Shown piece after piece: positions 1 to 7,674 of a stretch of 64,000 bases of DNA. How positions within the stretch are numbered: position 1 is the stretch's first letter; each line of letters starts with the position of its first letter. Source of the DNA: Burkholderia sp. WSM2230 (lineage in GTDB: Bacteria; Pseudomonadota; Gammaproteobacteria; Burkholderiales; Burkholderiaceae); the NCBI RefSeq assembly GCF_000472445.1, contig NZ_AXAJ01000013.1, forward strand, positions 1 through 64,000, in the 5' to 3' direction. The translations under genes and the position numbers were made by a program. The notes beneath the pieces were generated by a model that saw nothing but the letters and a program-made list of their open reading frames with translations, had not been told where the DNA came from and searched no databases.

Positions 1-608
1 TCATCCCCGAACACGATCACGTCGCCATGCTTGCCCTGCTCGAAATAGCAGTAGATGCCTTCCTTCTGCATCAGCATCTGGATGTACGAAAGATCCGACA
101 TCTGATACTGGAAACGGAAGGGATGCTGTGGATATTTCCGCCGCAGCTTGAATAAAAACTGATGGCCCTTGAAGCCGTGCCGGCGCAGGATCGCCTCGAT
201 GATCTGCGGCGCGCTCTGTTGCTGGTAGATGCGGCTCGCGCGCGCAAGCCTCAAACGCGCGATATGCGCTTCGACCACGATCCGGTAGCCGGTGAAGTCT
301 TTAGTCGTCTTCGTCCTGCTGAAGCGCGTGATGCAGCCGGCGAACACGCGTGGCGGACTGCCGTCGGCGGGATCGATCGTGAAGCTCGCATCGCGGCCGA
401 GGTAGTCCGCGCGTGAAAGCAAACCGGGATGCGCAATCTCCACAATCACGCGATACGGTTCGCCGATACGCTCGACAGCGCTGAACGATACGACAGAAAT
501 TTCGCAACCGTTGGCAGGCCCTGTTACTTCAAGAAAATACGACTGCCGCCCCGTTACGGCTCGCGGGGTCGCTGCGTACCCGCCGACGTTTTCACTCAGA
601 TCAGCCAT
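1..608 (-). CDS. vgrG: T6SS spike protein VgrG (TssI), N-terminal part
   Basis: Trimeric spike that caps the Hcp tube and carries effectors in type VI secretion. Translating the minus strand from the ATG at 608 gives an open frame of 202 residues to the window edge. It starts MADLSENVGGYAATPRAV and ends inside the block FQYQMSDLSYIQMLMQKEGI followed by YCYFEQGKHGDVIVFGD, which matches the gp27-like domain of VgrG (phage tail hub fold). The gp5-like needle and any C-terminal effector extension lie outside the window. It is divergent from tssB across an AT-rich spacer, so the two could share control. The family is clear; the full length and cargo cannot be judged. Confidence 0.9.
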   Translation of the reverse strand, partial: MADLSENVGGYAATPRAVTGRQSYFLEVTGPANGCEISVVSFSAVERIGEPYRVIVEIAHPGLLSRADYLGRDASFTIDPADGSPPRVFAGCITRFSRTKTTKDFTGYRIVVEAHIARLRLARASRIYQQQSAPQIIEAILRRHGFKGHQFLFKLRRKYPQHPFRFQYQMSDLSYIQMLMQKEGIYCYFEQGKHGDVIVFGD

Positions 609-860
609 CGCTTGCTATCCCCTTCGTATCGCATCGTACTCACACTCTCTGTAGTACTTATGATCCTGCCAGGTGAGTTTTGAGGAGCAACGGTAACTGC
701 TTCCGCACGTTCTGTGAATAGGATTCAAGCAATTTTTTTAATCTTGATGATTTTTTTCAAAAACGCAATTTCAAGACGAAAACCGTGTGTTACATATTCG
801 CTATTCATGTTTGTTGTACTGATTGATGTATCGGCACTCAAGATCCTAAGGACATAAAAA
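609..860. promoter_or_regulatory. AT-rich divergent intergenic region vgrG/tssB
   Basis: This spacer separates the divergent vgrG and tssB. Positions 721-840 are strikingly AT-rich (39 G+C in 120 bases, about 33%) compared with the GC-rich surroundings, with runs of seven T around 733 and 751. An AAGGA ribosome-binding site lies just before the tssB ATG. I found no convincing sigma-54 (GG-N10-GC) or sigma-70 element. Such AT-rich tracts at T6SS promoters are typical binding sites for H-NS-like silencers; that role is inferred. Confidence 0.55.
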
Positions 861-1370
861 ATGGCAAACAGCTTCCAGAACGAGGTACCGAAAGCAAGAA
901 TCAATATCAAGCTTGACTTGCATACTGGGGGCGCTCAGAAAAAGGTTGAGCTTCCGCTGAAGTTGCTCGTCATGGGCGACTACAGCAACGGCCAGGACAC
1001 GCGTTCACTCGCAGAACGCACCAAGATAGACATCAACAAGAACAACTTCAATTCGGTTCTAGCCGACTACAGCCCCAAGGCAAAGATCGCTGTCGAGAAT
1101 ACGCTGGCAGGCGACGGCTCGGAACTGCCGGTCAGTCTCGAATTCAATTCGATGGACGACTTCAGACCGGATGTCGTGGCAGGCAAGGTGCCCGAGTTGC
1201 GCGCGCTGATGGCTGCACGCAACCTGCTGCGCGACCTCAAATCAAACCTGCTCGATAACGCAACGTTCCGTCGCGAACTCGAGAAAATCCTCAAGGACCC
1301 GGCCCTGTCCGACCGCCTGCGCTCGGACCTGCAGCAAATCGGTGAATCCGCACCGTCTGCGCAACAGTAA
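861..1370 (+). CDS. tssB: T6SS sheath small subunit TssB
   Basis: TssB forms the contractile cytoplasmic sheath with TssC and is later disassembled by ClpV. The 169-residue product has the usual family length. It shows the hallmark N-terminal block KVELPLKLLVMGDYS, followed by DINKNNFNSVLADYSPK and a C-terminal region FRPDVVAGKVPELRALMAARNLL. The ATG at 861 is preceded by AAGGA at a normal distance. It is the first gene of a same-strand run through tssE, with tssC 26 bases downstream. The assignment is secure. Confidence 0.97.
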   Translation: MANSFQNEVPKARINIKLDLHTGGAQKKVELPLKLLVMGDYSNGQDTRSLAERTKIDINKNNFNSVLADYSPKAKIAVENTLAGDGSELPVSLEFNSMDDFRPDVVAGKVPELRALMAARNLLRDLKSNLLDNATFRRELEKILKDPALSDRLRSDLQQIGESAPSAQQ

Positions 1371-1396
1371 TCGCCGCTCAACGAGGAATATTGAAC

Positions 1397-2944
1397 ATGG
1401 CAAAGAACGAAACGGCATTTCAGGATTCGGCAGCAGCAGACGCAGTCGTGCTGGACGCCTCCGGCAAGAGCGTCTACGAATCCCTCTGCGAAAAGATCAA
1501 CCTGACGCCTGTCAAGCAAACGCGTCCGTTCGACTCCTTCCAGAATGCGGACTCGCTGTCGGAATCCTCGCTGGATGAGCGCGTCGCGCAGGCGATGAGC
1601 GTGTTCCTGAAGATGATCAACGAATCGTCGCAACAGGTAGATCGTCTCGACAAGAGTCTGCTGGATTTCCACATCGCCCATCTGGACCGGCAGATCAGCC
1701 GTCAGCTCGACGCGATCATGCATAACGAAACGTTCCAGCAGATCGAATCTGCGTGGCGCGGCCTGAAGTTCCTGGTTGATCGCACCGATTTCCGTAAGAA
1801 CGTGCGCATCGAAGTGCTGGACGTGTCGAAGGAACAGTTGCGCCAGGACTTCGAGGACACGCCTGAAGTAATCCAGAGCGGTCTGTACCTGCACACCTAC
1901 ATTCAGGAATACGACACGCCGGGCGGCGAGCCGATCGGCTCGATCATCTCGAACTACGAGTTCGACCGCAGCCCGCAGGACATCGCGCTGCTGCGCAATA
2001 TCGCGAAGGTATCGGCGGCTGCTCATATGCCGTTCATTGGCTCGGTCTCGCCAAAGTTCTTCGGCAAGGACTCGATGGAGGAAGTCGCAAGTATTCGCGA
2101 CATCGGCAACTACTTCGATCGCGCCGAATACCTGAAATGGAAGAGCTTCCGCGAGTCGGATGACGCCCGCTACATCGGTCTCACGCTCCCTCGCTTCCTC
2201 GCGCGTTTGCCGTACGGCCCCGACACCACGCCGGTGCGCGCGTTCAATTACGAGGAAGCGGTCAAGGGCCCCGATCACACGCGCTATTTGTGGGCCAACG
2301 CGTCGTTCGCATTTGCGGCCAACATGGTGAGAAGCTTCATTAAGAACGGCTGGTGCGTGCAGATTCGTGGTCCGCAGGCAGGCGGCCTGGTGGAAGACCT
2401 GCCCATCCACCTGTACGACCTGGGCACCGGTAACCAGGCGAAGATTCCGAGCGAAGTGCTGATTCCCGAAACGCGCGAGTTCGAGTTCTCCAATCTGGGC
2501 TTTATTCCGCTGTCGTACTACAAGAACCACGACTTCGCGTGCTTCTTCTCGGCGCACTCGGCGCAAAAGCCGGCGGTGTACGACACCAAAGAGGCCACGG
2601 CGAACAGCCGCGTCAACGCCCGTCTGCCATATATTTTCCTGCTCTCGCGAATCGCGCACTATCTCAAGCTGATCCAGCGCGAGAACATCGGCACGACGAA
2701 AGATCGCCGTCTGCTCGAGCTGGAACTGAACACGTGGGTCAAGTCCCTCGTCACCGAAATGACGGATCCGGGCGATGACCTGCAGGCATCGCATCCGCTG
2801 CGCGAAGCAAAGGTCATTGTCGAGGACATCGAGGACAACCCGGGCTTCTTCCGCGTCAAGCTTTTCATCGTGCCGCACTTCCAGATCGAAGGGATGGACA
2901 TCAATCTCTCGCTTGTCTCGCAAATGCCGAAGGCAAAGAACTAG
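1397..2944 (+). CDS. tssC: T6SS sheath large subunit TssC
   Basis: Large sheath subunit that polymerises with TssB around the Hcp tube. The 515-residue product carries typical TssC stretches such as HNETFQQIESAWRGLKFLVD, SNYEFDRSPQDIALLRNIAK, RFLARLPYG and the C-terminal FRVKLFIVPHFQIEGMDINL. I prefer the ATG at 1397, which has GAGGA nine bases upstream, over a TTG at 1391 that would leave only three bases of spacing. It follows tssB closely and must be co-expressed with it because the two proteins form heterodimers. Confidence 0.97.
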   Translation: MAKNETAFQDSAAADAVVLDASGKSVYESLCEKINLTPVKQTRPFDSFQNADSLSESSLDERVAQAMSVFLKMINESSQQVDRLDKSLLDFHIAHLDRQISRQLDAIMHNETFQQIESAWRGLKFLVDRTDFRKNVRIEVLDVSKEQLRQDFEDTPEVIQSGLYLHTYIQEYDTPGGEPIGSIISNYEFDRSPQDIALLRNIAKVSAAAHMPFIGSVSPKFFGKDSMEEVASIRDIGNYFDRAEYLKWKSFRESDDARYIGLTLPRFLARLPYGPDTTPVRAFNYEEAVKGPDHTRYLWANASFAFAANMVRSFIKNGWCVQIRGPQAGGLVEDLPIHLYDLGTGNQAKIPSEVLIPETREFEFSNLGFIPLSYYKNHDFACFFSAHSAQKPAVYDTKEATANSRVNARLPYIFLLSRIAHYLKLIQRENIGTTKDRRLLELELNTWVKSLVTEMTDPGDDLQASHPLREAKVIVEDIEDNPGFFRVKLFIVPHFQIEGMDINLSLVSQMPKAKN

Positions 2945-3074
2945 AGGCCGACTGTCCGAGCTGGTTGGGTAGTTTCCGCGCGGCGCTCAAGAGGTGCCGC
3001 GCGGTGCGCATGTCAATGCGAAACCGTGTCCCAGGGGACTTGCTTTAGGGACGTTTCAGGCATCAACCATAACG

Positions 3075-4421
3075 ATGAAGATTACAAGACCGCTGTGGGC
3101 ACAGGGCATTTTTATGACGCCCCAGCATTTCCAGCAACAGGCGCTATGGGAGCGGTACGCCGACGAGCGTATTGCCCGCATCGGCAGTCCCGACCCATGG
3201 GGAGTGACCACGGTTGCTTTCGACACGCAGGCGTTGTCGATCGACCGTCTGCAACTGGAGTCGCTCGATCTGCGCCTGCCCGACGGCACCCTGTTCGATA
3301 CGGAATCCGCCGACCGACTGCCGTCGCCGCGTGATCTAAGCGAAGTGCCTGCGCACACGGAAGCGGTCATCGTGCTTGCGGCCCTGCCGGTCATCGACCC
3401 GCAGGGCGGAAACTGCATCGAAGCTGGTGAGAAGCCTGCCCGTCCACGCCGCTTCACGCGGGAATTTCTGCAGGTCGCCGATCTCAACGGCGAGGGCAAG
3501 GAAGAAATCAGCGTCGAGCGGCATTCGCTTGCGCTGCTGTTCGACTTCGAGGAGCCGGCCGGCTATGTGACGTGCCCGATCGGCAGGATTGTGCGCAACG
3601 CGCAAGGCCGCTTCGAGATCGATGCAGCCTTCGTCCCGCCGTGCCTCGTGCTCTCCGCAAGCGGTCAGTTGACGAGCCGCATGAACCGGCTATCTGAAAT
3701 CCTCAGCGCGAAGAGCGCAAGTCTCGCCGTGCGCCGGCGCGAGCGCTCCGATCAGATCGCCGACTACGCTGTCGCCGACGTCTCGCTCTTCTGGCTGCTG
3801 CATAGCGTGAACAGCACATGGCCGGATCTTGCGCGTCTATGCCAGGCGCCGGACCAGCATCCCGAGCGGCTGTACGGCGTGCTGGCGCGGTTGGCCGGCT
3901 CGCTGCTCACGTTCTCGACTACCGAAACGCTGCGGGCTATTCCGCCGTACGCGCACCGCGCGCCGGAGCCGGTATTTGCGGAACTGGAATCGCTCATCCG
4001 TACGCTGCTCGATACGGTAATTCCGTCGCGCGTCGTGCCGATCGCCCTCGAACGGATTCGTGACACGGCCTGGCTCGGCAAGATCAACGACGAGCGGCTT
4101 GTCGAAGGTGCGGACTACTACCTGTCGGTCAGATCCGGCCTGCCCGCTCACGCTCTGCTTGAACAGTTGCCGCGCTTGTGCAAGGCAGGTGCGCCCGACG
4201 AGGTCGAGCAAATCGTCAACTCCGCGCTGTCCGGCATTCCGTTGCGCAGCATGTCGCGGCTTCCCGCAGCCATTCCTGTGCGGATCGAGAATCAGTATTT
4301 TGCGCTCGACGGCGCCCACCCGGCGTTCAAACGGATGGTGGATGCTCGCGCATGCCAGTTTTATGTCCCGGCCTCCATGCCGGACGTGTCGCTCGAACTT
4401 TACGCGGTGCTGCCGACATGA
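3075..4421 (+). CDS. tssK: T6SS baseplate protein TssK
   Basis: Trimeric adaptor that links the T6SS baseplate to the TssL/TssM membrane complex. From the ATG at 3075 the product is 448 residues, the usual size, and begins with the family signature MKITRPLWAQGIFMTPQHFQQ. The frame is open further upstream to about 2994, but that part has no family character, so I chose the internal ATG; its ribosome-binding site is weak. The end of the gene overlaps the tssL start (ATGA), which implies translational coupling. About 130 bases without an obvious gene separate it from tssC. Confidence 0.95.
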   Translation: MKITRPLWAQGIFMTPQHFQQQALWERYADERIARIGSPDPWGVTTVAFDTQALSIDRLQLESLDLRLPDGTLFDTESADRLPSPRDLSEVPAHTEAVIVLAALPVIDPQGGNCIEAGEKPARPRRFTREFLQVADLNGEGKEEISVERHSLALLFDFEEPAGYVTCPIGRIVRNAQGRFEIDAAFVPPCLVLSASGQLTSRMNRLSEILSAKSASLAVRRRERSDQIADYAVADVSLFWLLHSVNSTWPDLARLCQAPDQHPERLYGVLARLAGSLLTFSTTETLRAIPPYAHRAPEPVFAELESLIRTLLDTVIPSRVVPIALERIRDTAWLGKINDERLVEGADYYLSVRSGLPAHALLEQLPRLCKAGAPDEVEQIVNSALSGIPLRSMSRLPAAIPVRIENQYFALDGAHPAFKRMVDARACQFYVPASMPDVSLELYAVLPT

Positions 4422-5089
4422 CGACCGCCTCGACAAACCGCACGCCCACGCTGCTGCCTTCTCTTTTGCCTGTAGCGCTGCGCGACACGGCGCTGACGGT
4501 CGCTCTTCTTGCTGCCGATCCCGCGCCGCAGTCGTTCAGCGCCTTCAGGGAGAAATGCCAGGGGCAGGTCCGCAGGCTGCGCGAGGAAATGCGGTCTGCC
4601 GGTCATCCGCACGGCGTGATTGAAGACGCCGCTTACGCCCAATGCGCGCTGCTCGACGAAACAGCGCTGAGCAACCTGAGGGGCGAAGATCGTGACGCGT
4701 GGGAGCGCCTGCCGCTGCAAGTCGACGAATTCCAGAGCAACGAGGCGGGGCATGAACTGATCGCGCGTATCGAGCGCCGCCTGGCCGAGCCGCAACCGGT
4801 GCTGCCGTTGCTGGCAATTTTCTGTGCAGTGCTGGACCTCGGGTTCACGGGCAAGTTCGCATTGGCCGGGCGCGATGCCCGCGCGGCGCTCGTCAAGGCG
4901 CTCGGCGAACGGCTCGGTCGCGCGCAGGACACAGCCGGTCCCGTCGTGATCAAAGCGCACGACGCGAGTCGCTGGACGGAGCGGCTTTCGCCGCTGACGT
5001 GGGTCGTCGGCGCGTGCGTCGTCGCGACCGTCGTGTACGTCGCGCTCGATCAATGGCTCAACGCCTCCGTCGCCCGGATAGCACATTGA
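4418..5089 (+). CDS. tssL: T6SS inner-membrane protein TssL (DotU/IcmH family)
   Basis: C-tail-anchored inner-membrane protein that with TssJ and TssM makes the T6SS trans-envelope complex. The 223-residue product has the cytoplasmic DotU domain (CQGQVRRLREEMRSAG, YAQCALLDETALS, DLGFTGKFAL) and one membrane segment close to the C-terminus (LTWVVGACVVATVVYVAL). It has no C-terminal OmpA-like peptidoglycan-binding domain; that function seems to be supplied by the next gene. It overlaps tssK by ATGA and the next gene by TGATG. Confidence 0.95.
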   Translation: MTTASTNRTPTLLPSLLPVALRDTALTVALLAADPAPQSFSAFREKCQGQVRRLREEMRSAGHPHGVIEDAAYAQCALLDETALSNLRGEDRDAWERLPLQVDEFQSNEAGHELIARIERRLAEPQPVLPLLAIFCAVLDLGFTGKFALAGRDARAALVKALGERLGRAQDTAGPVVIKAHDASRWTERLSPLTWVVGACVVATVVYVALDQWLNASVARIAH

Positions 5090-6936
5090 TGGAGCCGCGT
5101 TTGACTGGTTACCCAAGTGGTTATCCGTACCGCACGCTGTTCGTGTGGGTCGCGCTGTTGGCGCTGGTCTGGCTCGCACTGTCTTCACCCTGGTCCGCCG
5201 GGTGGAACGCGATATTCGCCGCGCTCGTGATTTTCAGCGCGCTCGTTGCCGTCGTGCTCGTGACCAAACGTGCGCGCGCCCGGCGTCAGGCAACCCGCCA
5301 TGTGCTGGACGCCGCCGACACGGCGCTTGGCTCGCTGCCTGCCGAACTGAAACACAACACGCCGCTGGTGATCGCCGTGGGCGACAGCGGCGGGAAACTG
5401 GACGAGCTATTCGGCTCCGGGCTCGTGCGCATTACGGACTCCGTTATCTGGGTACGCAACGAGGACCCGACGCGGCTCATGTATCTGGCCGATGCGCTCA
5501 AGCGCTGGCGTGACGGCCAGGGGCCCGACGCCATCGCGTATCTACTGGCTGCCGATGAGGCCACGGGGGCCGTCACACTGCAGGCGTCACTCAGGCGCTG
5601 GTGTTCTGCAATCGGGGAAGCGAGCCGCGCGGTCGGTTATGCGCTGCCCGTATGCGTCGCGCTCTATGCGCGCGAAAAAGGATCATCGCAAGAGGACGCG
5701 CCCTGGTTCGGCGTATCCGGTGCAGAGGGAATGCAGCCCGACGCACTGGCCGACCTGATCGCAGCGCGACTCGCACAGTACACGCATATGGCCAGTCCGG
5801 AGATTCCGGAGGAACGCGAGTTGCGCGCGCACCGTGCTGCACGGCTCGACGCCATCGTGCGCTGGGCAACCCACACTATCGTGCCGGTGTTCGTCAACGC
5901 TCAACGTGGTGCGTTGCAGCTTGCGGCGCTGGGCGTGACCGCAATCGACGGACGACCCGCCGCTGATTCGTTATTCGGCCAGTTCGTCACCGGCATCACC
6001 GAGTTGCCGCTCGCCAGCGCAGACGGTGGCGCGCAGCGGGCGAGCGCGGCGCACACACAAGCAACGCGCAGTCTCCAATCAGGCACGCCGCAGCCGCGCA
6101 CGCTCCAGCCGCGTACGCCACCGTATTACCCGCTGCCAGAACCTCTGATTCGCGGAATCCAGGCCCAGTCCGTACGACGCGCGCTGCCGCGCGCGCTAGC
6201 GCATGCGTTCGTGTGGCTCACCGCCGGCTTTTGCGCGGCCGCCGCTGCATCGGCCTGGCAGAATCGCGCGCTGGTCGAACGGGTCGTCGGCGATATGGCT
6301 CGCTATAAAGCGATCGCGCCCGCCGAGGACGCAGCCCGCGTCGACGCACTTAAAGCCGTCAAGCGGGATCGCGACGAGCTCGAACGCTACGGGAGCCTCG
6401 GCGTGCCGCCCCGGCTCGGATTGGGCCTGTACCGCGGAGCCCCGCTGCTGCAACCGCTCAACGCGCTGATTGCCAGCTATCAGCCGCCGCCCCCTGCGCC
6501 CATTCCGCCGCCCACCATCGAACTGGACAGCATGTCGTTATTCCGATCGGGCAGCGCGGTCCTGAATCCCGGCTCCAACCGCGTGCTGATCGGCGCGCTG
6601 GAAATGATCAAGGCGCATCCGGACAAGCGCGTGCTGGTCGCGGGCCATACCGATTCCGTCGGCGCCGCGGCCAGCAATCTGAAGCTTTCGGAGGCGCGCG
6701 CCGCGTCCGTGCGGAACTGGCTGGCGGACGCATCCGGCATTGCGCCGACGCGCTTCGCGATCCAGGGATATGGCGACACCCGCCCGAAGGCGCCCAACAC
6801 CACAGAGGCAGGTCGCGCAGCCAACCGTCGGGTCGAAATCACGCTGGTCCCGGATTGCCGGGACACGTTTGAGGAAAGCAGGAACGGCAATAGCCGTTCT
6901 ATCCCCCAAGGCCACACGGCCTGTTCACTGGAGTAA
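5089..6936 (+). CDS. T6SS-associated TssM-like/OmpA hybrid membrane protein
   Basis: Predicted envelope protein of 615 residues. Two membrane helices lie near residues 15-33 and 40-58. A soluble region of about 300 residues and a third helix near 371-392 (FVWLTAGFCAAAAASAW) follow. Then comes a stretch like the TssM region after its third helix (VPPRLGLGLYRGAPLLQPLN), a proline linker (PPPPAPIPPP) and an OmpA peptidoglycan-binding domain from about 475, with VLVAGHTDSVG and the ligand-binding SNLKLSEARAASV. I see no Walker A motif, unlike many TssM proteins. Translation is coupled to tssL. It probably anchors the TssL complex to the cell wall. The domain reading is firm; the exact role is inferred. 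Confidence 0.85.
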   Translation: MEPRLTGYPSGYPYRTLFVWVALLALVWLALSSPWSAGWNAIFAALVIFSALVAVVLVTKRARARRQATRHVLDAADTALGSLPAELKHNTPLVIAVGDSGGKLDELFGSGLVRITDSVIWVRNEDPTRLMYLADALKRWRDGQGPDAIAYLLAADEATGAVTLQASLRRWCSAIGEASRAVGYALPVCVALYAREKGSSQEDAPWFGVSGAEGMQPDALADLIAARLAQYTHMASPEIPEERELRAHRAARLDAIVRWATHTIVPVFVNAQRGALQLAALGVTAIDGRPAADSLFGQFVTGITELPLASADGGAQRASAAHTQATRSLQSGTPQPRTLQPRTPPYYPLPEPLIRGIQAQSVRRALPRALAHAFVWLTAGFCAAAAASAWQNRALVERVVGDMARYKAIAPAEDAARVDALKAVKRDRDELERYGSLGVPPRLGLGLYRGAPLLQPLNALIASYQPPPPAPIPPPTIELDSMSLFRSGSAVLNPGSNRVLIGALEMIKAHPDKRVLVAGHTDSVGAAASNLKLSEARAASVRNWLADASGIAPTRFAIQGYGDTRPKAPNTTEAGRAANRRVEITLVPDCRDTFEESRNGNSRSIPQGHTACSLE

Positions 6937-6949
6937 AAGGAAGAAGAAA

Positions 6950-7435
6950 ATGGCAATTCCGGCATACATGTGGATCAAGGACGATGGCGGCGCCGACATC
7001 AAGGGTTCGGTCACCGTTCAGGGTCGCGAAGGCAGCGTCGAAGTCGTAGCGCTTCAACACGGCGTGAGTATCCCGACCGATTCGAACACCGGCAAACTGA
7101 CCGGCACCCGCGTACACCTGCCGATAACCTTCACGAAGGAGACGGACGCCTCGTCGCCGTATCTATACAAGGCCGTCACAAGCGGCCAGACGCTCAAGTC
7201 GGTCGAAATCAAGTGGTACAAGATCGACGACGCCGGCAAGGAGAAAGAGTACTTCAACACCAAGCTCGACAACGTGAAGGTCGTGGCGGTGAACCCGAAG
7301 ATGCACGACATCAAGAACCCGGAGTTCGAAAAGCACAATCATCTCGAAGACGTTCAGTTGCGCTACGAGAAGATCACGTGGTCGTACAAGGACGGCAACA
7401 TCATCCACACCGACACCTGGAACGAGCGCTCCTGA
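6950..7435 (+). CDS. hcp: T6SS inner tube protein Hcp (TssD)
   Basis: Hexameric ring protein that stacks into the secreted inner tube and chaperones small effectors. The 161-residue product begins with the classic MAIPAYMWIKDDGGADIKGS and ends with DVQLRYEKITWSYKDGNIIH followed by TDTWNERS, both diagnostic of Hcp. The purine-rich AAAAGGAAGAAGAAA before the ATG at 6950 is a strong ribosome-binding site, suiting a highly made protein. A 9-bp-stem hairpin follows the stop codon and may cap a separate abundant hcp transcript before clpV. Confidence 0.97.
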   Translation: MAIPAYMWIKDDGGADIKGSVTVQGREGSVEVVALQHGVSIPTDSNTGKLTGTRVHLPITFTKETDASSPYLYKAVTSGQTLKSVEIKWYKIDDAGKEKEYFNTKLDNVKVVAVNPKMHDIKNPEFEKHNHLEDVQLRYEKITWSYKDGNIIHTDTWNERS

Positions 7436-7464
7436 TGACGCGCTGCGCCCAGCACTGACCAAGC

Positions 7465-7499
7465 GCCGGTCCGTCCGTTTATTGGCGGTTCGGACCGGC
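7465..7499 (+). terminator. Hairpin downstream of hcp
   Basis: GCCGGTCCG at 7465-7473 pairs exactly with CGGACCGGC at 7491-7499 (17-base loop). There is no T-run after it, so it could be a partial or Rho-assisted terminator, or an RNA-stabilising 3' structure separating abundant hcp message from clpV. Confidence 0.45.
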
Positions 7500-7510
7500 C
7501 ATCGTCAGGC

Positions 7511-7554
7511 ATTGGTCGTCAGCCAGCCATTGGTCAGCCATTGGTCAGCCAATG
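7511..7554. repeat. Short direct repeats between hcp and clpV
   Basis: ATTGGTC occurs at 7511, 7529 and 7540, the last two inside two exact tandem copies of the 11-mer AGCCATTGGTC (7525-7546). The last copy runs into CCAATG, so CATTGG-TCAG-CCAATG (7539-7554) can also fold as a small hairpin. Function is unknown. Confidence 0.6.
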
Positions 7555-7674
7555 CGGGTCGGCACGCTTACCGGCGCAGACGACCGCGCTCCTGTCGCGC
7601 TCACATGGCTCTCTTATCGCTTTCTGATCGTTCTTTCACCGCCTCTCACGCCGCATTATTAGCCGCTTGCCGCC

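Noticed and set aside
1067..2923. Long minus-strand frame of 618 codons opposite tssC
   Set aside because: It mirrors the codon structure of tssC in a GC-rich gene, has no family motifs, and the plus strand is clearly tssB/tssC.
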